Origin: Choristoneura fumiferana
Lineage: Eukaryota > Arthropoda > Insecta > Lepidoptera > Tortricidae
Direction of reading: 5' to 3'
Length of the DNA stretch: 64,000 bases
NCBI RefSeq assembly: GCF_025370935.1
Contig: NC_133494.1
Span: 10,510,802 to 10,574,801, forward strand
Positions 57,601-64,000 of this stretch are shown piece after piece; positions within the stretch are counted from its first letter, which is position 1, and each line of letters begins with the position of its first letter. The notes under the pieces were generated by a model that was not told where the DNA came from, ran no database searches, and worked only from the letters and a program-made list of their open reading frames with translations. A program made the position numbers and the translations under genes.

Positions 57601-60600
57601 CGCGCACGACGCCTCGCCCGCCGCGTACAGACCCGGCACGATGCGGTCCTGCCCCTCGCGGTGGACGATCACCTTAACAAATATACAATCATAATTAACT
57701 ATTTATACCAATGAGGGTTAAAAGACAGGCGAAATAACGCTAGATGCCGTTAGTATCGTGAGGTCTTTTTTGACGTCACGGTCTTGCTTGCAATTGGCTC
57801 ATTTAGTTATTAGCCAATCGCAAGCAAGACCATAACGTCAAAAAAACCTCACAATAGGGTAGGTAGTTTCCTGGGTAGTAAAAATATCATTCTGCATTCT
57901 AGTTAGATTATCAGAAAATATTGAACACGTAAGTATTCTTTCGCCAATCAAACAACAAATTGCAAAGATAAAGCGCGTCAAAGTTCAGGGGCCAGTGACG
58001 TCACTCATTTTAGTAAAAAGTGTAAGTAGGTGTGACAGACTAATAACATTTTTTCAAGATTCTAGCCCATTGACCTAGTACAGTAAACTATGGTCTATTT
58101 GTGAAACCTAGATACTAAAATGACAGTCTGAAATGTCAAATGTAAAAATAATGTGGCCAGCATAAAACGAACAGTGCTAGTTTTGCATTTCGTAGTACAG
58201 GGCCAGATATCACACAACGTCATTCATGTTTTTCGTATTCGACAATTTCGACATTCGTAACTTTACTCAGTACGTTCAGTACGTTTTCTCGTGTTATGGT
58301 ATGTGTGTTTTTATGGTAAGCATTGAGGGGGGATTGTACTTAGAATGAAATTGAAACTTAAATATCAACATCTATAAAAAGTAGAAATATCTCCAAAAGG
58401 GTCGCATTTTTATTAGACCCATTTTACCTTTTTTAGAATGTCCTAAGTGCCCTACATGTTAGTACGTCATTACGATACGATTTTACGTACGATCTGATTT
58501 TAGGCATATAACATAGGTACCTACAAAATCTTTCGGTGATAACCGGTTGCGGCACATCACTATTTATGAGACGCAAAGAACAGATAACACATAAAACGTC
58601 ATTTTAGTATCTCTGATTAAAAAACAGACCATACAAAGATATTGAAACAGTGAACATTACTAAATTATGTATCGATCGTTTCTGTACTTGACTGTTCCAT
58701 ACTAAGGCAAACCCAGAATCAATGCTAAACCTCATGGAATTTCTTGCCGGTTTCTTCTTAATTTCTTGCCTGTTTCTTCTTAAAAAAGGTTTTTACCGAA
58801 CCGGTGATAGGTTTTTCAACGTTAGTAAGTGTTTATTATAGTTTAAATGGAATAAAAACATTTTGAATTGACTTAAGCAAAGCTTGTATGGATGGAAAAT
58901 GCACTTTATTGTGTGCGAAATTTTGTACGCGAGATTGCAGTAGTTCAAATCTCGTCGTTACCTTATAGTCCAAAAATTCTACATTTAATCAAAAATCCAA
59001 AAAGATAGTTTTGAATCATGTTCACTGTGGTCTACACTATCAATTTGAGGGTAAGGAAACTACCCGTCCGCAGCGAACGTACTTTGACTAATCAAGCTTT
59101 AACAAGTTGACTGACCTCTCCGCGGTAGTTGGTGGGAGTGCCACCCATGTTATAATGTACGGTGGGCAACACAGGGATGGGCTCCTTGGTGACATCAACG
59201 CCGGCGAAGATCATCGCCGTCTCGGAAATACCCGGCAGACGCTGCTTCAGCTGGTCGAGCGGGAGGTGGTGCAACTGTAAATGCACGTGGTCCTTCTCAG
59301 GGCCACAGCCGCGACCTGAGTACAAAGATTGATTTTAGACCATCAAATTTTCAGATTTCACTATTAATAACTACAAGAATTCTATAATTTTGTAATAGCG
59401 TAGTGGCAAAATGCGTTTTTGAGTCAATCAACTTTTTCCGTGACATAGTCTAAAAAAAAACTGTTAAGTATATGCTACTAATTTGCTTAGGACACGGTTC
59501 ATAAAATAATGGGATTGTAACTACGACAAAAATGTACGCTCGATAAATTTTAACCACAGAAAACATATAGGAAGTTATGGTTTTAAAGAGTTGACCAGGA
59601 GACGTGACCATAGCAACGAGGTACAAGAAAAAGTTGTTTGTCCATATTTTTTTTTGGTAAATAGCTGGCAAACGAGCATGCGGGTCACCTGATGTTAAGT
59701 GATCACCGCCGCCCATGGACACCTACAGCATTATAATACAAAGCCCGGGGACACCATCGTTCCTTTCATTAATTGATTTCAGATTGAATTTCAAAAATAA
59801 GCTTAATTGTCTGATTTATTAAATATAATGGCCACATCAAAAACATTTATTGCATTCTACCAAAATAAGGTGATATAGAATGAGACATGTCGAAAATTGA
59901 GTGGGACCATAAGAGTTGATCCATTTCACTATTTCCATTGTAGAAAGTTTTACTTCAAGTTGAAGTTGGTTTTATATTGATGGTCAATAGGTTAAACGCA
60001 AAACGAATGATTCCCGACTGACCTTCCATGATCTCGATCGTCATGGACCGGGAGACGACGTCGCGACTGGCAAGGTCTTTGGCGACGGGCGCGTACCGCT
60101 CCATGAAGCGCTCGCCCTTCGCGTTTACCAGGAAACCACCTTCGCCGCGGCAGCCCTCCGTTATCAGGCAACCGGCGCCGTATATACCTGTATAGTAAAT
60201 GATACAGTTAATAAATAATACAGGGTACAATACAATACAATTACTCTATTGTAGACCACAAATAGTAAGCGGTACAGAAACAGGTACAAAGAGAGAAAAT
60301 TACAAGGTAAGCAACAGGCGGCCTTATCGCTTAAGAGCGATCTCTACTCAGAGTTATAGGGCGTTTTCAAAAAACGTGTACCTTTTTTTCAAAATTTGTT
60401 TAGTTTTTTGATACAAATTTTATGAGTCAGTTTTGTGACGCCCATACCGAGTGAATAAAAAAAACGACACAACAATCACAACAACAAAACAGCCGTTTTT
60501 GTTTACGACATTTTTTTAAGCCATCGGAATCGGTTATGCTCTTGATTCTGAGTCAGAAAAGCTATATTTTTTATAAAATAAAAAAAAGAAAGGTACACAT

Positions 60601-63191
60601 TTTTGTGAAAATGGCCAATTATCATCTCGGGCAATATTTATTTATTTAATATAAGATCATCATCATATATTTAAGAACCTAGCTCTTGTTGGTGGAATAA
60701 TCACCATTCTGTACGCTGTGTCAGCTGTCTGTGTATTCTGTACACAGATGGAGTCGCGGTCAACAGCTAGTAAATTGATATTTTTTTCGATCAAAACGTG
60801 TTGGTGCCCGAGGCCCGTAGCACTTGCAACTCTTGCAACGTATCTAATCTGCCAGTGGCTTTATTGTTGTGCCAGCAAAAAGTCCGGTTTCCACCGCCAG
60901 CGGAGCGGACTCATTAATGACTTAGTTTAACGTACGACGATCGGCTGCATCAAGTACTTGATGATGTAATTTAAAGTAAGTCATTAATGAGTCCGCTCCG
61001 CTCGCAGTGCAAATCGGGGTGTAGGTGTAGGCTGTTACCGGTGGGGTGGAACTGCACGAACTCCATGTCTTCGTTCTGGAGGCCGGCGCGCGCCGCCATG
61101 GCCGTGCCGTCGCCCGTGCACGTGTGCGCCGACGTGCAGCTGAAGTAAGAGCGGCCCGTGCCGCCCGTCGCCAGGATTGTGTTCTTGGCCTGGAACCTGC
61201 GACACAACACACATTATTGTATGCGAAAGTTTGTTAGTATGTGAGTGTGTGTGTGTATGTATGTTTGTTACTCCTTCACGCTTTAAGGCTGAACGGATTT
61301 TTTACACAGAAATAGGCTTGCTTTTGAATACAATCACGGCTGATGGTAAGCGAAGATATAGTCTGAGATGGTGAGATGGTTGATGTATGGATTTGGATGA
61401 AATTTGGTATGTAGATAGCTGGACGTCTGGAATAACGCACAGGCTTATTTTGTCTCGATATAAAATCTTGAATTCTCTATTGCTAGGTTTAGAGTCATGA
61501 AATTTTGCACAGTCGTTCATAGTGCAATTTTAATGAAGACCACGATTACATTTTTGATAATTCCCGTGGGAATTTACGGGAAACCGCTGGACCTAATGGT
61601 TTACGCGTGCGAATTCGCGAGTAAACTCTAGTAAATTATATATCTAAATTATAGGTATGTGTATGTTGAACACATTGAATGAACAGAAAAGTATAAACAT
61701 TGTAGGCTGTATAGAGCCTGCATGAATAATGGCAGTATAATAGTCAATCAAATTTAATATTTAATATTTGCCGTACTTTACGGAACCCTACACTGCGCGT
61801 AGCCCACACACATACTTGACCAGTTTTCTATTTCTATAACTGAAACTGCATATTATGATTTTTTTTTCTTATAAAAATAAATAGTGTGCGCCATGCGTAG
61901 TCGTGACATTATGATATCACGTACATTTTGGTTTTTAAAAAGCAGTAAAAATCAGTATACGTTCTTATATACTGCCATTTTTACAGACTTCTGTTCCTAA
62001 AATCAATTATTGCTCCCATAAGTCCAGCGCTGACTCCATCCGAGGAGTCTAAATAAATAAATAAATATCACGGGATAATTCACACCAATTGACCTAGTCC
62101 CAAAGTAAGCTCAGCAAAGCTTGCATCTTCGCTCTGCATTTATGCTGAGGCGGGACCATTTCGGGCAAATAGTTTTACTTTTTCCTTTTTCGTTTTGTAT
62201 AGTGATATTTCGTGTCTCGAATAATTTAGAAATACAACAATATAAATATCAATTGCTCAGTTAGTAGTGTCACCTGTGCAGTGTTCCGTCCTCGAGGTTG
62301 ATGGCAATACAGCCTTTGCAGACGCCATCCTCCATCAGCAGATCCAGAGCGAAGTACTCGATGAAATACTCGCAGTCGTAGCGCAGAGACTGGCCGTACA
62401 GGGTGTGGAGCAGAGAGTGCCCGGTTCTGAAACAAATATGCAAAAATTATAATGGTGGTAACAAAAAAATGAGTAAAAAATGTAGTACTTAAATCATGTT
62501 TAGTATGTGCAATTTATACAACGTTTATTATTTATTTACCAAATTAATTACAAATATGATATAATAAATATGACAAAAAGGCCCGTGGTTAACAGTTCAA
62601 CGAAATTTAGACATAATCCCAGAACAACACCGTTGGATGGCATTTTTGACCATTTTCCATACAAAGTTTTAATTCTTCTTATTAGCTGGGCACTATTTTC
62701 AGCCCTCCAGTTGTTTTTGTATACTTACTTTAGAAATCAAATAGCCGAAAAAATCTTCCTTTGTTGCGGATTTTTGGCACAAATGGGATATTACACAAAA
62801 TGAACAATTTTATATTTTGTAATTTAATGTTAGTCTTCTTCTCTCCCCGAGCAAAGGCCTCCCTCTTACAACGCCAGAACGAACGATCAACTTGCATCTA
62901 CCGGTTGCCAGCGACCCTCAAGATGTCTACCTATTATGGGAGGTCTGCCAACGCTTCGCCTCGCGGTTCGTAACTGAATGTACTCGTAATGCCGTGTTAA
63001 TTAAATAATAGTGACCTGTCGGCGACGGCGCAGCAGCGATGCGCCTGCCCGCCCTTGCCGAACTTGAGCGACTGTCCGCCGAACGCGCGCTGGTAGATGC
63101 GGCCCTCAGGCGTGCGCGAGAACGGCATGCCGTAGTTATCCAGCTCGATCACGGCGTGCGGCGCCTCGCGCGTCATGTAGTGGATGGCATC
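51483..63191 (-). CDS. SdhA: succinate dehydrogenase flavoprotein subunit (SDHA), nine exons, 5' end outside window
   Basis: Nine coding exons: 63191-63016, 62426-62274, 61196-61039, 60187-60023, 59315-59116, 57672-57475, 56532-56388, 52642-52407 and 51638-51483. All have GT-AG borders and matching phases, giving 528 aa plus stop. SDHA oxidises succinate to fumarate with covalent FAD and passes electrons to SDHB in mitochondrial complex II. Visible family motifs: GKGGQAHRCCAVADRTGH; FHPTG followed by YGAGCLITEG; RDVVSRSM (catalytic Arg loop); PTVHYNMGG; SVHGANRLGANSL (substrate/FAD-binding Arg); KESRGAHAREDF-like segment; C-terminus PPVIRTY. The presequence, the GxGxxG FAD fold and the FAD-linking His lie in roughly 130 residues encoded beyond 64000. 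No frameshift or stop is seen. Confidence 0.97.
51639..52406 (-). other. SDHA intron
   Basis: GTAAGT ... TTATACAG. A moderately GC-rich stretch at 52140-52320 has no recognised feature. Confidence 0.85.
52407..52642 (-). CDS. SdhA: SDHA exon
   Basis: Encodes GHKQIHEIYKQIKDVKVSD through RRDEYDYSKPLEGQ, the helical and C-terminal part including ESRGAHARED. Acceptor TGTCCCAG, donor GTAAGT. Confidence 0.95.
52643..53416. other. SDHA intron, no other feature seen
   Basis: AT-rich intronic DNA between the exon and the mariner element. Confidence 0.6.
53478..54561 (-). pseudogene. mariner transposase, inactivated
   Basis: Pieces in order: 54561-54346 (N-terminus, with IEHRAVIKFLTK and the first helix of the DNA-binding domain), 54345-54162 (shifted frames), 54161-53826 (RSVPKMLTAFDKECRVQTCQ, then first catalytic Asp in IVNVDETW), and 53792-53478 (second Asp in FLQDNAPVHT, third Asp in PPYSPDLAPSDYF). 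The spacing fits a DD34D mariner. The frame is broken by stops and a small deletion near 53800-53826, so no functional enzyme is made. Confidence 0.9.
54658..54870 (-). pseudogene. N-terminal fragment of a tyrosine-recombinase-like transposon protein
   Basis: The 70-codon frame begins MSSSDSENYDVEQRAKDIID and continues NLLPPKSRKIY. Acidic-serine starts followed by a 'LLPxKSxxxY' helix resemble the N-terminal core-binding region of Crypton/KIAA1958-like tyrosine recombinases found in insect genomes. The catalytic domain is absent. It lies inside the mariner, between the 5' inverted repeat and the transposase. The assignment is by motif style and uncertain. Confidence 0.4.
55020..55530 (+). repeat. 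duplicated block inside mariner 5' region
   Basis: AATGGCGCCACxTTCTATGC, GGAAAAAGCATAGA and ACCACGTAGACTAA occur at 55019-55075 and 55329-55380. ACCTTAGGC occurs at 55292 and 55520. This suggests that the insert duplicated part of the mariner end. Confidence 0.7.
55857..56050. mobile_element. foldback MITE flanked by ACAGATCTGT
   Basis: TTCACGAAGGAGCGCCCCTC at the left is mirrored by GAGGGGCGCTCCTTCGTGA at the right. The 10-bp word ACAGATCTGT lies at both sides (55847-55856 and 56051-56060), possibly a 10-bp target duplication. It lies in an SDHA intron. Confidence 0.7.
56145..56262 (-). mobile_element. RTE-type LINE 3' end fragment
   Basis: The minus strand encodes NRWMQVANYRSLWRSKG, the last conserved block of RTE reverse transcriptases, then a short tail ending in (ATG)n / (CAT)n. 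Confidence 0.7.
56388..56532 (-). CDS. SdhA: SDHA exon
   Basis: Encodes STGEASVANLDSVRFANG through FRQRSTLEE. Acceptor TGTTTACAG, donor GTCAGT. Confidence 0.95.
56533..57136. other. SDHA intron, no other feature seen
   Basis: AT-rich intronic DNA. Confidence 0.5.
57137..57450 (+). mobile_element. RTE-type LINE 3' fragment
   Basis: The plus strand encodes RTKVTNIARRIAKLKWQWAG then HIARRTDGR, and after a stop VGRPPTRWSDDLVDVW, RKAQDRSEWRALRRP. These are the last conserved blocks of RTE polyproteins. It is antisense to SDHA, just downstream of an exon. Confidence 0.9.
57475..57672 (-). CDS. SdhA: SDHA exon
   Basis: Encodes VIVHREGQDRIVPGLYAAGE through SRPGDAQAPLND, with the conserved HGANRLGANSLLD. 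Acceptor TTTGTTAAG, donor GTAACT. The exon is unusually GC-rich for the region. Confidence 0.96.
57713..58035. mobile_element. family-C MITE and shared flank, second copy
   Basis: AATGAGGGTTAAAAGACAGG through ACGTCAAAAAAACCTCAC folds back. The following 170 bp (CCTGGGTAGTAAAAATATC ... GTGACGTCAC) also match 34830-35010, so the repeat is longer than the hairpin. Confidence 0.75.
58036..59115. other. SDHA intron, no other feature seen
   Basis: AT-rich intronic DNA without recognised elements. Confidence 0.5.
59116..59315 (-). CDS. SdhA: SDHA exon
   Basis: Encodes GRGCGPEKDHVHLQLHHLPL through NMGGTPTNYRGE, including GVDVTKEPIPVLPTVHYNMG with the active-site His. Acceptor TGTACTCAG, donor GTCAGT. 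Confidence 0.97.
59316..60022 (-). other. SDHA intron with a repeat tail
   Basis: Positions 59650-59745 (GGCAAACGAGCATGCGGGTC, CACCGCCGCCCATGGACACC) are the repeat tail also seen at 44075-44165. Confidence 0.7.
60023..60187 (-). CDS. SdhA: SDHA exon
   Basis: Encodes IYGAGCLITEGCRGEGGFLV through SRSMTIEIMEG, including ERYAPVAKDLASRDVVSRSM with the catalytic Arg. Acceptor TACTATACAG, donor GTCAGT. Confidence 0.97.
60188..61038 (-). other. SDHA intron with hairpin next to the donor
   Basis: AT-rich. Positions 60894-61016 form a foldback with arms of about 30 bp, ending about 22 nt from the upstream exon's donor. Confidence 0.7.
60894..61016. mobile_element. foldback element next to SDHA splice donor
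   Basis: CGCCAGCGGAGCGGACTCAT, then TAATGACTTA, is mirrored by TAAGTCATTA and ATGAGTCCGCTCCGCTCG. The loop is about 60 bp. Confidence 0.7.
61039..61196 (-). CDS. SdhA: SDHA exon
   Basis: Encodes FQAKNTILATGGTGRSYFSC through EDMEFVQFHPTG, including the TSAHTCTGDGTAM FAD-site segment. Acceptor TGTGTCGCAG, donor GTAACA. Confidence 0.97.
61197..62273 (-). other. SDHA intron with repeat fragments
   Basis: Holds part of a dispersed repeat (61240-61620), a family-D end (61770-61830) and a truncated SINE (62060-62130, TTGACCTAGTCCCAAAGTAA). Confidence 0.6.
62274..62426 (-). CDS. SdhA: SDHA exon
   Basis: Encodes TGHSLLHTLYGQSLRYDCEY through AINLEDGTLHR. Acceptor TTTGTTTCAG, donor GTGACA. Confidence 0.97.
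62570..62803 (+). CDS. nested small membrane protein gene candidate, antisense in SDHA intron
   Basis: ATG at 62570 opens 77 codons to a TGA at 62801-62803. The protein begins MTKRPVVNSSTKFRHNPRTT, a basic polar head. A strongly hydrophobic segment follows (about residues 31-49, KVLILLISWALFSALQLFLY), then a short basic linker, a second weaker hydrophobic stretch (KIFLCCGFLAQMGYY) and a Lys end. One or two membrane spans are likely. No introns are needed. The amino-acid use looks coding and unlike the AT-rich noise nearby. I do not recognise the family. It lies between two SDHA exons on the opposite strand, 144 bp beyond the nearer exon. It could be an intronless nested gene, a retrocopy or a chance frame. 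Confidence 0.5.
   Translation: MTKRPVVNSSTKFRHNPRTTPLDGIFDHFPYKVLILLISWALFSALQLFLYTYFRNQIAEKIFLCCGFLAQMGYYTK
62831..62975 (-). mobile_element. RTE-type LINE 3' fragment
   Basis: The minus strand shows DILRVAGNR, MQVDRSFWRCKREAF in line with the terminal RTE motif (VAGNRWMQVARDRSxWRxxGEAF), with frame breaks. Confidence 0.6.
63016..63191 (-). CDS. SdhA: SDHA exon (most 5' in the window)
   Basis: Encodes DAIHYMTREAPHAVIELDNY through GKGGQAHRCCAVAD. Acceptor TCATGCCAG; the donor GTCACT is weak but the phase (AG|A = Arg) is exact. The exon starts in phase 0, so upstream coding exons must exist beyond 64000. Confidence 0.96.
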
Positions 63192-63846
63192 CTGGCATGA
63201 CAAGTCACTAGATTAGTATCCAACAACACTGGACCATTTAGCATGATTTACAACAAACGGCTCGCATCGGATTAACGTATTAATCTGATTTTCATTTGTT
63301 ATACATGACATAATTATTTATTTATTTATTTAATGTAATTCACATGTCAATAAGTACAGGCATTAATATCTGCCACAGCGGAGCGTGCCGATCTGACACG
63401 TCTTACGGCCCTAGAAATAGAATCGTATCAGATATTTATGTACGCTTGTTATGTCAGATATTGGTGCTGGTGACTGTAGTATATCCGTAACGTGTACATA
63501 TGTAGTTCTGTTATGCTACCGAAGTGGCAGTGATGCGTGTGCGCTTGCATCCCGTGTCTACCAACTGTACCTATTATGATTTAAAGACAAGAAGATACCA
63601 CAACCGTAATGAATACGAGAGCTGAGAATTTCTCATCAACGATAACGAGAAAGAGTCATGGAAATGGCGTGGCGAAGTCATGCAAATAACAAGTAATTCA
63701 AGGACTCAAAAACACCGAACTGTGCTCATTAATCTTTATCTTTATATTAAATTTAACCCGTCTATCTGTGTCTGTCTTTAGCATCGTAGCTTCTAAACGG
63801 ATGATTGTGATGATTTTTTTACATTAGTTGAAAATGTTGCATAGAG
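63192..63846. other. SDHA intron, no other feature seen
   Basis: AT-rich with an (ATTT)n run at about 63315-63330. The preceding SDHA exon is not in the window. Confidence 0.5.
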
Positions 63847-64000
63847 AGCTATGGAGCGCAGCATGGTCGGAGTGGGACGGATTGTCCGTATCCGGAACAC
63901 GGCGTTGCGTTCTAAAACACGCATTGTCGATGTTGGTAAATGCAGGTTGGTAGGACTGGGCCGGCGGCGGCCATGTCAGCCGAATGCGAACTGCGGTGGG
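63847..64000 (+). mobile_element. RTE-like LINE fragment, cut by window edge
   Basis: The plus strand encodes MERSMVGVGRIVRIRNTALR then SKTRIVDVGK, matching the 'MERxMLGV..RIRNxxIRxxTKxxDV' block of RTE polyproteins, with a frame break after it. It is antisense to SDHA. Confidence 0.65.

Overview
This is a piece of nuclear genome from a moth or butterfly (Lepidoptera). It is AT-rich, has canonical GT-AG introns, and is packed with repeat families typical of Lepidoptera: RTE-type LINE tails, a tRNA-like SINE, many foldback MITEs, a copia LTR element and mariner remnants. There are no prokaryotic signals. Most short open frames are AT-rich noise or lie inside repeats. The genes are found as short exons bounded by splice sites.

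Genes. (1) Positions 21111-21193 (-) hold the first coding exon of split ends (spen), an isolated exon whose next exon is not visible in the window. (2) Positions 31956-33866 (+) hold ISCA2, the mitochondrial Fe-S assembly factor, in two exons. (3) Positions 34533-40987 (-) hold a four-exon gene for a protein of about 167 aa that I do not recognise; it has a TATA-like promoter and a poly(A) signal converging on ISCA2. (4) Positions 51483-63191 (-) hold the C-terminal four fifths of succinate dehydrogenase flavoprotein subunit (SDHA) in nine exons; the N-terminal exons lie beyond the right edge. (5) Positions 62570-62803 (+), inside an SDHA intron on the opposite strand, hold an intact 77-aa open frame with one clear membrane segment. 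(6) Positions 1-198 (-) hold a possible Ras-like GTPase exon running off the left edge. ISCA2 (Fe-S cluster biogenesis) and SDHA (complex II, which needs Fe-S clusters in its partner SDHB) are functionally related, but closeness alone is weak evidence of a link.

Mobile DNA. The most striking structure is a 3.5-kb foldback element (11821-15336): two opposed arms, each a tandem array of units of about 150 bp, apparently flanked by a 4-bp direct repeat and lying against a decayed LINE (15341-17415). A copia element (26855-31357) has LTRs that look identical, a perfect 5-bp target duplication and a copia-type primer binding site, yet carries a nonsense codon and two frameshifts. A mariner (53419-55552) with perfect TA duplication and 25-bp inverted ends carries about 0.7-0.9 kb of foreign DNA, including a short frame like the N-terminus of a tyrosine-recombinase-type protein. 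Many MITEs show diagnostic target duplications: TA (16289-16462, 25576-25701), TTA (18206-18346), 8 bp (26198-26582), CTG (35068-35210) and possibly 10 bp (around 55857-56050). Several are nested.

Layout. 1-21 kb: repeats, the foldback element, LINE and mariner remnants, probably spen intron or intergenic DNA. 21-21.6 kb: spen 5' end. 22-31.4 kb: MITEs, an RTE fragment, copia. 31.9-41.2 kb: ISCA2 and the convergent unknown gene. 41.4-51.4 kb: gene-poor, with dispersed repeats and a 0.69-kb tandem duplication. 51.4-63.2 kb: SDHA with repeat-filled introns. 63.2-64 kb: intron with an RTE fragment.
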